DNA from: Gnetum montanum
Lineage: Eukaryota > Streptophyta > Gnetopsida > Gnetales > Gnetaceae
NCBI GenBank assembly: GCA_015680685.1
Contig: MNCI01038112.1
Coordinates: forward strand, 6,531 to 70,530
Direction: 5' to 3'
DNA: 64,000 nt
Each line of letters begins with the position of its first letter. Within the stretch, counting starts at the first letter, position 1. The translations under genes were made by a program, and so were the position numbers. Positions 35,073 through 46,689 of this stretch are shown here, piece by piece. The notes below the pieces were generated by a model. It saw only the letters and a list, made by a program, of their open reading frames with translations. It ran no database searches and had not been told where the DNA came from.

Positions 35073-37630
35073 ACTTTTAAGATGGGTGATCTTGTATTAT
35101 TATGGAATATGAAAGCACCAAATAATTTTTCAGCAATATGGATTGGTTTGTTTTAGATTAGGAAACAATTATCCAAAGATATATACAAATTATTCATGCT
35201 AGATGGGATAGAGTTGTAGTTTCCATATAATGTTTTGCATATAAAACATTATTTTGGACAACTACCCACAATTTGAATTTGTATGTATATATAAATATTT
35301 ATATGTATATAGTATAGTAATATATATATCTGTGTAGGTAACTATAATAATATTTAGTATGCATAGTAGTAAATAATGACTTTTAGCAATGATGTATATA
35401 TAATAAGTAACATATATATAGTCTTATATAATATTTAACCATAACATATGTATCCTACATGTATGTCTAGATAAGTCTATATAGTATTATTAAAATATGT
35501 ATATGTTAGAGTACTTATTTAAATAATATTTAATTTAAAGTGGTAGTTAAATTATTTAATTTATATTATCTCAAGTAATCATTATGTGTCATGTGTGTAA
35601 GTGGGAGTGATGGTTAGATAATTACTTGATGGTGAATTAATTTCAACAACCAAATAGTAGAATTCAAATTGGCCTATTATATAATGATGGAAAGATAATT
35701 AATTTTGGCAAAGTGGCAAAGTTGGTTAGTCAAATTGGTGTGAATTTCAAACTTTCTTTATACTATAAAAAGAGATGTGGATTACATAGGATTGCATCAT
35801 TTTCCAATTCAATACATTAAGTGGAGAAAGCAACTGAAGTGTTTAAGTGTGAGGAAGAAGATGATTCTTGGGGAGAGAGTAGTAAGAAGGCTATTTATCC
35901 CATATGTCATGGGATGTTTTCTAGAACATGTGTTGAGGGCCTATTGTAAGGTAACTACCCATGGAGCATCAAGAGAAAGCCCTTTTCTACTATGGCTTTC
36001 GGATGACTTTAGATTTCTTACTGGTGGACTTTCCATACATTCCAATGTTTGGGGTAGCTTCCATGAATGTAATATTTAAGCTGAATATCAAAGGGAATCT
36101 AGTAGAGATGATTCCTAGGGAGAATTTTTTATGTCTTAAGACATAGAAGCATCTAATTATGGAGAACCTTAGAATTCAACAGCTAAAGAGATGGATGCAA
36201 AAATGATAAAAATAATTGTGAAAGATAAAGGTGAAGACCAAGATGAGACTTCAACTAGGCAAGAAGAGGAAAGAAAAGCATTCATCACAACTAAGATAAT
36301 ATATGAAAGGACTTTCAATATGAGCATCCCTAAGAGAGTTACTCTAACTATTCTCTTTCCACCCAAAGAATAGTTTATATGATATTAAGTTTGTATAGTT
36401 TCATAAGTTTTATTAGGAATGAGGTTTTTATTTCATCAAACCTTAAGTTCGATGAAAGTTTTCCTCAAAAAGGATTTCTATTTCTATGAAAAAATAAAAG
36501 TTTTCAATAAAGTCTATGTTTTTTAGCTAAAGTGTGAAAAGGAGGGAATGAAATGTTGGTACATTTTGGTCATATTATGGAGTAGGAATATAAAGAGTAT
36601 CACAATTTCTTTTAAGAAAGGGGATGTGAAGATATACACTTGAATATTATTATTAATCTTTCCTATTTCAACTTTAGGAATCTATTCTATTTAGTTGTGC
36701 TATTTAATTATATTTTTATTACCTAAGGTTTAACTCACTATCCAAGATAAACCCATTGCAAAACCATTATATTTGGGTGGACATGTTTACTTCAAAACTA
36801 TATATTTCAAATGAGGATGGATAGTTTGAATATTACCAATTTTTTAATTCCAAGTTCAAGGAAAGAAAAAACATTAGATGGATACTATAGGAATACCATT
36901 ATGATTCCAAAAATGTTTAAAAAAATATAATAATCATCAAGTAAAGATTCTAGGTCAACATCATTACTTGCTACCACTCACCATCATTAATACTCATGAC
37001 ATCACCAATATTGCATTTAGTCTCACCTCCAAAGTGTTGGTGGGTCAAATCATTGTAGAGATGTGACAAGAATAAGAATTAAAGCCCTCACAACCCTATT
37101 CCTTGGTTTATAATTCTTTGTTCTACAAAGATTTCCTCATCTACTGTAAGTATACCTCCAGTGCTCAAAACATTGCCTACTAAGAACGGAATATACACAT
37201 AGAAATGAAAGTGAATCCAACCTTTGTATTTTTTTTCTAAGGTTTAATAGTGTTGGATCATTATCTTTTGAGCATTTCTCAAGAATCTACAATTGCTTTG
37301 TTTTGGTTTCATTTCTTAGAGGTAAAATACACAAGAGTAGGCTTAACTTGAATGGACATGAGAGCTTTTGCCTACCCCACTGTTTAAAAATAAATAAATG
37401 AAACAAATACAAATAATCGGTTTCCCGAGAAAACTATTTGACAAACCTACAAGTAAACAAGAACAACAATCATTTCAAATGGTAGTGTTTACAATCATCA
37501 CTTCACAGACAAGTAAAATTGCAAGAAGACATGAGAGCTTCATTGTAGCCTTAGCTATTGATTCTTGTGCTCATTCCACTACCACCATTATGGTCACAAT
37601 TCTTTTACAAAGGCCATCGTCATCTCCATC
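35073..37630. other. unassigned sequence between elements
   Basis: 35270-35520 is very AT-rich with TATATA runs. A CTATAAAAAG box at 35762 precedes forward frames at 35777-36079 and 35961-36146 and a Lys/Glu-rich frame at 36191-36373, none recognised. From about 36940 to 37390 a forward frame with few stops (including LLSISQESTIALFWFHFLEVK) also looks like old coding sequence, but I cannot name it. This is probably older transposon or host DNA into which A1 inserted. Confidence 0.35.
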
Positions 37631-37635
37631 TCAAT

Positions 37636-38594
37636 TGATGAGTGGTGGGTATCCCTACACTCAACCATACGAAACGAGCGTAGCATGCGCGATCTAGTTG
37701 AACTCCACAAACTAAATGCCTAAATGCCACAAGGAACACTTGGGGTTAATTAATCTTTGTCTTCCCAAACTTACTTGTTGTTGTCACAGTGTATGGTTAA
37801 GTAAGTTTGAGGTATATGATTTTTTTGGTATTTTTGGCTTTTCTCCTATGCTACGAGATGAAGGGTAGAGAGGCTAAAACTAACTCTAACTACAACACTA
37901 AGTCCTAGCGTCAGCATCCGTTCCCACTTACCATACACACCCTGAACTATGCAACTATGGCTACCAGACGCTAATCGTTACTAGGATCACCACACATAAC
38001 GCACGTGCTCGAAGTGGTCGTACTGAGGCACTTAACTACTTTAAGTGTGATAAGCAGCCATTCCTTGGCTAGCCATACACATCCGTAGATGCTCATAACC
38101 AAGTCGTACTTATCCCATGATCTAGGAGGAAAGGTTAAGAAGGCCTAATCGCGATGAGTAGTCGATTCCTTGATTAGTTGTATACATTCTTCAATGCTCG
38201 TAATCAAGTCGTACTCATGCCGTGCTAACAACATGTAATAAATAACAATAAATAAAACCTATCCATGCACTGCAAGGTATATCCACAAAGCTCGTCTTTA
38301 TTGCCATACACAACTTGCGTTCAGGTACAAACCTGCTCGAATAAAGATCCGTTCACTTGGGGATTCCTACTGCGGGCACATGGGAAATTATTCTATCTAT
38401 GAAGTGATCAATCTACCAGAGCTTCGCTACTTTATGCCTAGGATGTCAAATAAGGGAAGTGTCGCCTCTTATTTATAGATATGGCAGCAGACCGCGATAT
38501 CGCATACACGATATCGCAGGGGACGATGTGATATCGCGACGGCCGCGATATCGCGTACGTGATATCACAGCTCATGCAATATCATGTCCCATCA
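37636..38594 (-). repeat. 3' LTR of A1 (959 bp)
   Basis: Matches 43994-44918 along its length. By eye there are about 18 differences in the first 230 bp, nearly all transitions and often at CpG. The TATA box is 38470-38477 (reverse strand). The palindrome array at 38493-38588 has six GATATC or AATATC units, two more than the partner LTR, which explains most of the length difference. Confidence 0.92.
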
Positions 38595-38630
38595 TACCCC
38601 CATGACTAAATGAAAACTCGTCCTCGAGTT
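38595..38630 (-). promoter_or_regulatory. polypurine tract and pre-tract motif of A1
   Basis: On the reverse strand AACTCGAGGACGAGTTTTCA (38611-38630) is followed by TTTAGTCATGGGGGTA, ending at the LTR. It is the best-preserved copy of the motif shared with C1 and B2. In many plant gypsy elements a GAGGACGAG stretch lies near the end of the interior, so this is an expected signature. Confidence 0.8.
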
Positions 38631-40696
38631 CATTACAATGATATCAGGTAGGTATGGAATTATTGAGGGAATGGAACTAATGGGATGACATGTGAACGGA
38701 TCATTATTACAAGACTTGACACAACTAGTGTTCAGGACAACAAGGGTGAACACCTTATTACATTGACATCAGGCCACATTTAGCAACTGAGAGAAAAGAG
38801 AGGAGAGAGAATAGAAGAGAAGAAGAGAGAAGAGTCTTGCTACTGCCAACGCCTAGATTGCGCCTTTCGTTGTCCATCGGTAAGTGCATCATCAATCCTT
38901 CTCCTAGCTTAGCTGTTTCAACACTACTCCATTCCAAGTGCTTTCCTCCAAATCTGGTCCGTTGTTGAGTGATCACCATCTGCACACACAACACAATCTT
39001 GTATTAGCAAGGATAAATAAATTTCAATGTAGTTATACCTTGCTTCGGTGTAAGTCCATTGGCTGGGTTGTGGTATGGCTGATACGGATCTGGGAACATA
39101 TAAGTGATCACTACCAAAGGTGTAGGGGTTAGGAAGAAAAATGAAAAAATTTGTGGCTTAGAAGAAAAATCAAAAAATTAGGCCCCGTACCCCCATGACT
39201 AATCGCGAACCTCCAGTAGCGAAAGAATGGAAAAAGAAAAGGAGTAGGGAAGAGAGATAAATTGGACAACCAGGACATCAATAAAAGAGATGTCAAGATG
39301 GAAATGAACAAAAGAAAATAAATTGCAAAATGTTTAAGGGAAAGAAGTTAACTAATGCACCAAATAGGAATTTTAGTGGGTCCTCCCCAAAGCAGGCTCC
39401 TACCCTTAATGCCCTGACAATCCCACATTCAAAGAGTCTGTAGGCTCCGGGAATGTCCTTTGGAACAAGAGTTAAAGTCTTAACCATAAGAATTTACTGA
39501 AAAGAAAATAATGTATCTACAAAAATATATACTAATGGTACAACTGACAATGAGGTGAATGGTGGGGAGAAGAGTGGAGAGAAGAGGATGGAATGGAATC
39601 CCAAGGACAAGGTGGTGTACAGCCCCTTGTGTGTTACATGATTAATGTGACTTGGCAATCTCATTCCAACTCTGGCCTCAAAGCAACTGCATCCAATGAC
39701 TTTGCATTAATACACTTGGTCAAACCATCCACTGGAGTAACAAGAATGCATCTCCAAAAGCCACCACCATTCTGACAAAACAAGGGATAGAATGGGAAGT
39801 GAGAAGGACCGTAGTTAGAGGGAATACTTTGGTTCCATAACTAGAGCTTGCAGCCCAAAGTTATTTCGTCTAAGGGGTGTGCTTTGAATCTTCACTTTTT
39901 TTGTGTTTTTTGTGTTTTTATGTGTGGGGACCACACCATGCAAAGACTTATTAATTTGATTGTCTCAACTTCCGAAGAATGGGTAACATCGGAACGGTAA
40001 GAAAACTTAAGGAGAAAACATCCAAGCACCCAAGCGAACGGCCAACACAACTGCATCAAGTTCCCTTGAAGTCACACCCTTTTCAAACCTTGAGTCCTTC
40101 CTTAGTTTGAGAAGTACCTTGTCACCGATTCATTAAAGTTTTTATGAAAAAGGAAACTGCACATTTCCAAGCCAAGAGAAACCATAGACTTGATGAATGG
40201 ATGGATGAAGTGGACTCATTGCCTACCATATCAAAACAACATACCTTAGTGTCAACATTGTAACTTAAAGGTAAAAACCAAAAATTAGCAATCAATGAAA
40301 AAGTAGTTCATCCCATCAGTCTAAACACTTATTGGGTGATGAACTTACATGGTGGATACACACACACACACACACACAAAATAGAAAAGTATAACGATGT
40401 TGTAAAACAAAAACAAGAAAAGTTAAAGAACTTTGTAAAACAAAAACGTGTAAAACAAAAATGTGTAAAACAAAAACTTAAAAAGAACTGAGGGCCCCAT
40501 ATGATTAGCATAGGTGGCCATCTCCCCCATGACTAAGTTGTAAGCAAGAGATCCGAACTACGGAGCACCTGTTTGAATTTCGTAATAGTGCCCAACTTCT
40601 CCCCGCTAATGTTCGTAGGTTGAGGGGTGGAAGTTGGTGACGCTCACGTTCCAATGTATCTATGCCACAATTGTTGGCATGAGTTATCTCCTCAGT
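38631..40696 (-). other. A1 3' interior without pol; conserved blocks
   Basis: Reverse-strand order from the gag-protease stop: a TTATGGGGGAGATG-like purine run near 40520, a T-rich stretch with repeated TTTTGTTTTACA, a CA microsatellite (40358-40378), block AAGGGTGTGACTTCAAGGG (40057-40081), block ATTCAAAGCACACCCCTTAG (39870-39889), block GCTTTGGGGAGGACCCACT (39375-39393) and an AG-rich run near 38790-38840. The third block lies in a 64-codon frame (39487-39293) containing GACFGEDPLKFLF. Similar peptides can be read in C1 and D, so an old coding segment is possible. Confidence 0.7.
40358..40378. repeat. CA microsatellite in A1
   Basis: Ten uninterrupted AC dinucleotides. A matching TG run sits at the same place in A2 (53083-53099), so the repeat belongs to the element. 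Confidence 0.95.
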
Positions 40697-43600
40697 TCAT
40701 TCCATGCATATTTGTTTGCTCCCTTGAGTAGCTATCAACCACGGGGTATCTACTATAGGTTGTGTGATTGCTACATACAGAAATCTTTGTGTTTCACTTC
40801 CAAGGGCACACCTATTACATGGAGACGTTTCCTCCATGTCATCACCCGATGAATCACTGTATGCGATGCATGGAATCTTCTTCTTCTCGATCTTTCCATA
40901 AAAGTTCATCTTGGAAATATGCAAGGAAAGATCACGGATACCTAAGTACGCATCTACAGTACTTAGCCACGGCCTTCCCATTATAATGGTGAAGTCCCCT
41001 TCATTATTTACCTTGATCACCAGGAAATCAGCTGGGTATGACCACCCACACACAGTGGTGATAATGTCCTCTACCAATCCTAAGGGAATGGTAAGGGACT
41101 GGTCAGCCAGCTCCAGTTGTATGTTACTCTTCTTAAGTTGAGGTAGGTTCCAGGCTTGGTACATCTTTTGTGAAATTAGGTTGACTCCAGAACCTGAGTC
41201 AAGAAGAGCTCGATGTGGTGCATTTCCGGTGATCTGCAAATAAATTAAGGGACTCCCAGGATCATATAGTTTCTTGGGAATGTGTCCCACCTTTATCCAG
41301 TCAGTTACGGTATGTGTTAACATAACCATTTGCGTACTTAGTGGTTGGACTGAAGGGTTCTCTGAAGCGTTAGTAGTTAGAGGCCTATACAGATACTAAA
41401 CCGCTTGTTGTTGTGAGAGTTTGTCTGGGCTCCTGGTTTTGAAAAAGGGTCTCTTCTTTATACAATTGCAATTGGTAGAACCAATACCCGATTGGCTATC
41501 TACACGATGTATATTTACAGCTCTCATGGCATTGCGTTGCTGTGGTTGGGTAGGTAACTCTCCTTGCATTGTTGGAACAGGTTGTATGGGAGCTACGGGT
41601 GGAAGAGGTGCGGGTGGAGTTAGAGGATGGAATGCATGTGAGATATCTCTCAAAGGAGAAGGAGTCCTCCTGAAGTACTCCTAAACTTGGTAGTGACATT
41701 GGGGAGTAGTGTGACCCATAGAGTCACCTAGAGAAATTGGCTGCTGCACATAATATCCATAAGGATCAGGTTCCCGGTAAGGGTATTGATGTGTTGGTGA
41801 TGGCATCCCCCATGACTGTGGGTATTGCCACTGCTGATGTTGTCCGACAGGCTGTGGAGGCGTTCCACTTGGATAATATGCTAAGGGTTGGTGGAACTGC
41901 CTTGGGTTACCTTGTGGATGAGGTAACTGTCGAGGTGTTTGCCTTTGGTTAAGTCTTGGATTCAATGCATACACCCCAGACTCCTGCAGATGTGAGATAA
42001 TTGGGCAACATCCCTTGGGATGTTCATAGTAGCATACCTCACATCCACTATCATCATCTGTCTTAGAGTTCACAGCCTCATCGGAGATAGGATTTTTCCC
42101 CTTACCCTTGTTATGTGCAGGGCTTAAGTTTCTCCGCTTGGTTTTTCCTTTATCACTACCTTGTTCTAACTTAGACTCTTCTGCAATTTTTAAAACAGTT
42201 TCCATTCTTGAGTCTAAGTGATCCCACGTTTGGTCCATCTTGGTTGATACCTCGATTGTTAATTTTTGGATCGGCAAGATCTTTTGGTTCACCAACTCTT
42301 CGAGTGGTGACTCATCCTCCTCATCACAAAATTTCACTCCCTTCTTACGAAGGGAGGAGTCACGATTATACTCTTCCACACTTTCCCGTTTACGTAGCTC
42401 ACCCTCTTCTTGTGCTACTTGTTCCAACAAGCTTTCTACTTCATGGACTCTAAGTTTAGTAAGTCTCCCTTGGGCGAAAGTCCCAAGATTCCTTCTCATT
42501 TCATTCCTAAGCCCATCCATGATGTGGTGAAGTTGATCCCGTTTAGCGTACCCATGGCCCGAGCAACAATGTAGCAGTGTGTAATAATGGGCCATGGCAG
42601 CATCCAAAGGCTCATAAGTGCCTTTTTTCCAACCTTGGATCTGCTTTTGCAAGTTGGACACTCTAGAGTACGTCTAATATTTGTTGTTAAACAGTTCTAG
42701 CATCGTACTCCACCTCCTAATGGTTTTTGGTTCTAAGGACCGATACCAGCTTTCTGCTTCCGTGGTGAGTGTCCTTGGGAACAACTTAAGTTTCTGCCAC
42801 TCATTATCAATATTCTGCAAGGCACAGGCATCGTGGAATGCCTGTAAATGATGTTGAGGATCAGCGTTGTATCCCCCTTCAAAACATGGGATATTATTTA
42901 TGTCCAACCGCTTGATCCTGCTATCTTTCAAATGCCTTATGGGGATCCTAACTACCTCTATGATATTAAGCATGCCTCGGGTTGCGAGTAGAGGCTCATC
43001 ATGATCATCTCTATCATGACGTCTATGATTTCTTTGTGTTAATTCCCTACTCTCCCTATGTCCTTGCCCTTGTCCTAACTCCTCTTGACCTTCTTGTCGA
43101 GGTCTTTCATCTACCCTACTTTTACCCTCTCCATTGTGCTCATGATGGATATGCCCGGATGTGGAAGGAGAGTGTGAATGATGTCATGAAGGAGAAGAGG
43201 AAGGAGATCCATCACCATGGTGATGTTTCTTACCTTCTCTTCGGCTGCTTTGGCCTCGATCGTTATAATGATCTAAGTGCCCGTCCTTAGTGTGAGTAAT
43301 CATCCCTACCGTGAACAGTTAGTGTTCATGGGGATCAGAGCCTGTAGTATGTACAGTTGACCGTAGGCCCTGATGCCTATCCTCTTCATCATTATGAGGA
43401 GGGGGAACATCAGTTTCTAAGAAACCCGCTATGAGGGGTTCCTCATCTCCTATTTCACTAAGGACGTGGGGAACTTTACTCTTCAACAACTTATGTTGGC
43501 TCTCCTGCCTTTCATCCCTCATACGTTGCAAAGCTATGGGATGATAATCCCTTATATCATATTCTCCAGCAACGTATTCAATGAATAAGTCTTGCATGCC

Positions 43601-43852
43601 AATCTATGCCAAGGCACAGAAGAACATGCTTGGGATAGATCGATCTAGTGGTAAGACTATGTTACCAAACAAATCTCTCCAGTGCAACTGTTCATCCTGA
43701 TGGAGGATAAAAGTGTGATCAGGAATATACTCATCGGGATGAGTATAAACTATTTTATACTGCTTAGGACTTGGCTAATTCAGGTTATGTGTTTGGTGCT
43801 GATTGTCTTCTGTGTTATTCCTAGTTGAGTTAATTTTCTGAGAAGAAGCCAT
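40697..43852 (-). pseudogene. gag-pro: A1 gag-protease polyprotein, one frame with seven stops
   Basis: A single reverse-strand frame of 1,051 codons runs from an ATG at 43852 to the stop at 40697 with no frameshift. Residues 1-290 are a family-specific N-terminal part with a Ser/His/Arg/Gly-rich end. Residues about 294-460 are the gag core (INNIPCFEGGY, PQHHLQAFHDACALQ, ESWYRSLEP, LRNEMRRNLG). A Lys/Glu-rich helical part follows. Near residue 605 is a compact cysteine motif, CEVCYYEHPKGCC. The protease has LLDSGSGVNLIS near 884 and IIMGRPWLS near 955. Stops lie at 43775, 43604, 43319, 43184, 42674, 41681 and 41396. Five are CAG/CAA-type losses judged against A2. Gag would build the particle and protease would mature it. 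Confidence 0.9.
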
Positions 43853-43974
43853 TTTATTGGTGTGCTTTTCACCGTTATATAAGTTCTTAATTTAACTAAT
43901 TAACCCGAAGGTTCGTTAAGGCTCCCAATGATGTGAATGATTTCTAATGTTCTAATTGGCGTACAAACACTTAG

Positions 43975-43992
43975 TCCCCGACAACGGCGCCA
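43975..43992 (-). promoter_or_regulatory. primer-binding site of A1 (tRNA-Asp)
   Basis: Reverse-strand TGGCGCCGTTGTCGGGGA starts one base inside the 5' LTR. It differs at one position from the complement of the 3' end of plant tRNA-Asp, the primer used by many Athila/Tat-type elements. Confidence 0.85.
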
Positions 43993-43993
43993 A

Positions 43994-44918
43994 TGATGAG
44001 TGGCGGGTATCCCTACACTCAACCATATGAAATGAGTGTAGCACGTGTGATCTGGTCGAACTCTGCAAACTAAATGCCTAAACGCCGCAAGGAACACTTG
44101 GGGTTAATTAATCATTATCTTCCCAAACTTACTTGTTGTTGTCAAGGTGTATGGGTAAGTAAGTTTGAGGTATATGATTTTTTTGGTATTTTTGGCTTTT
44201 CTACTATGCTACGAGATGAAGGGTAGAGAGGCTAAAACTAACTCTAACTACAACACTAAGTCCTAGCGTCAGCATCCATTCCCACTTACCGTACACACCT
44301 TGAACTATGCAACTATGGCTACCAAATGCTAATCGTTACTGGGATCACCACACGTAACGCACGTGCACGAAGTGGTCGTACTAAGGCACTTAACTACTCT
44401 AAGTGTGATAAGCAGTCATTCCTTGGCTAGCCGTACACATCCGTAGATGCTCATAACCAAGTCATACTTATCCCATGATCTAGGAGGAAAGGGTAAGAAG
44501 GCCTAATCACGATGAGTAGCTGATTCCTTGATTAGCCGTACACATTCGTCAATGCTCGTAATCAAGTCGTACTCATGCCGCGCTAACAACATGTAATAAA
44601 TAACAATAAATAAAACCTATCCATGCACTACAAGGTATATCCACAAAGCTCGTCTTTATTGCCGTACACAACTTGCGTTCAGGTACAAAGCTGCTCGAAT
44701 AAAGATCCCTTCACTTGGGGATTCCTACTGCGGGCACATGGGAAATTATTCTATCTCTGGAGTGATCAATCTACCAGAGCTTTGCTACTTTATGCCTAGG
44801 ATGTCGAATAAGGGGAGTGCCGCCTCTTATTTATAGATATGATGGTGGACCGCAATATCGCGACGACCTTGATATCGCGTACACGATATCGCGGCTCATG
44901 TGATATCGCGTCCCATCA
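43994..44918 (-). repeat. 5' LTR of A1 (925 bp)
   Basis: Partner of 37636-38594, bounded by the primer site on the inside and the TCAAT duplication on the outside. The array upstream of its TATA box has four GATATC-type units. Confidence 0.92.
44828..44918 (-). promoter_or_regulatory. A1 5' LTR promoter: palindrome array plus TATA box
   Basis: TATAAATA (44828-44835, reverse strand) is followed by AAGAGG. In the 70 bp upstream lie four GATATC or AATATC palindromes joined by CGCG and TACA linkers, reaching the LTR end. The arrangement is the same in A2, the other A1 LTR and the solo LTR. It is the likely RNA start region of the element. Confidence 0.7.
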
Positions 44919-44923
44919 TCAAT

Positions 44924-46500
44924 GCTATCAAGTTCTAGAATGTCATTAGAAATGGGCTTTAATTATGATTTAGTGGTAACGACATCAACCATGGTAGTTG
45001 TAGGTAGAAAGGATGACATATGGTAAGAGGTATCAAACCCCACATGTGCTAGGATTTGGGCAATTTAATCCTGCATTATTGCAAGGTAAGTTTTTTGAAG
45101 CTACTATTGGTGATTCTTGCATCATTTCTATTCACATGTCCAACAATGACCTTGGTAAAGCTTATCAATAAGACATTGAAATTGTGAGTTGTTGCAAACT
45201 ACGAGTTCATTGCCTAAACTAACGATGGTTATTATCATAGAATACACACACATACCTAAACACTTAGTCTAAGCATATGCTATCTCCTTTGAGAAGCCAA
45301 TCATATGTTTACTTGGTTTCACTAAAATAAAAACTTAATTTAAAATGGAGAAAAAAAATATATGGGATATTTGTACAACTTGCTATATGAAGAAGATATT
45401 TGGCTATGACTCCTTTTATTTCTATCGAAATTGTAACTTTCTATGATAACTTTTATGATATTTGTTATCAAGGAATCACTTGGCAACTATAGCTTTAATT
45501 TCTCATAATTATCATGGAAGTTATAACTTCTAGGGTGGTTATAAATTTATATGCCTAAGATATTTGTAAGACCCATAACTTCTTATGATTATTGTAACTA
45601 CCTTAAGGTCACTATAAAAGAACACTCAAATGTAGGTTAAAAAGAGCAGGAAGATTGGGGGAAATATATTTGAAGAATTCTTATAAGACATCTTGTTGAA
45701 GACATCAATTCAACTACTTTGGTTCAATCCTATGAGTTCATTTCTTCCCATTTTGTTTTAGTTTCTTAGATAATGGTTTAGATCATATCATGCTTGCCAT
45801 TTAATTTTGGGATTTGTCCTAGGTTGCTTTTATAGCTTTATTTTTGTGAAATACTAGACTCTTATTAAGATTTGCCGTAGAAGAGCTCATGTTTTGGGAA
45901 GCCTTAAGAGTAATTTAATAGTAGTGTCTTAACAAAATTTCATGTTTTGAGTATAGAGGATCTAGAAAATTATTTGGTATTTTGATGGGACTAAAATAGC
46001 TTCTTTAATTTTAAAGTTTACTACCTTGGTATTTCAATTAATAAATTATTGAATTTTTTGAAAGCTTTGTTGAATGTAATCTTTGACATTTATTAACTAG
46101 CCAAAATAGAGACTCATACTTTGTTGTTTACATAGTAATTTTTGGTGGTATAATAAGATTGTCTTTATGAAATTGCTTGTCAAGCTCTAAAAGTTTTGAC
46201 AATTTGTATTTATTGAATTGGCAATAGTTTTATGTGAATTTTTACCTCATGTTAGTTTATCTTGCTAAAATATTTGATATTTTACACAAATATGCTTTCT
46301 TTTCTTTCTCTTTCTATGTCTATTAAATCTTTCTCTATTTCTAATTTTCTTGTGGAACTTCTCTTTGGCGGGAAATCAGGGGTAGATTGGTAGAATTGTG
46401 CTTAGATGTTTTTGTAAAATTTTATTTGTCACAAGTAGGTATTATCATGACCATATAGACTACATTATTAAACAAAATAGGAATCTCAAGCAATTCATAA
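44924..46500. other. unassigned AT-rich sequence
   Basis: This continues the DNA that A1 split. A CTATAAAAGA box at 45613 is followed by a T-rich stretch, but no gene can be supported. Nothing else is recognised. Confidence 0.3.
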
Positions 46501-46689
46501 TATTTGACAAATTTAGCTAAATCTCTTTTATGATAGTTAATTACAGTTTTATACATCACCCAACCATTTCAACATATACAACAACAAACACATACTCACA
46601 TCTAAAATGTATCATAACTACTAAGTTTATTTGGAGGTATCTACACCTTAGTATTGCCAGAGACAAGCAAGCAACCAAACCGTATTTGA

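Larger units (their letters stand above)
37636..44918 (-). mobile_element. element A1: complete gag-protease LTR retrotransposon without polymerase
   Basis: A 7.3-kb element on the reverse strand. Its LTRs are 37636-38594 and 43994-44918, each with TGATG...CATCA ends. The target-site duplication TCAAT is exact at 37631-37635 and 44919-44923. A tRNA-Asp primer site (43975-43992) and a GGGGG purine tract (38595-38606) flank the interior. The only protein frame is gag-protease (43852-40697). The remaining 2.1 kb before the 3' LTR has no RT, RNase H or integrase. This fits a non-autonomous element that still supplies its own particle protein, like the described TR-GAG elements of plants. Confidence 0.9.

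Noticed and set aside
35261-35520. TATA-rich stretch as a promoter cluster
   Set aside because: Simple AT-rich sequence without a downstream gene.
40697-41329. 210-codon frame that could be taken for a host aspartic protease
   Set aside because: It is in frame with retrotransposon gag between two LTRs, and has a second copy in A2.
43975-43992. Sequence like the 3' end of tRNA-Asp
   Set aside because: Only 18 bases match and they sit exactly at the inner LTR border. It is the primer-binding site, not a tRNA gene.
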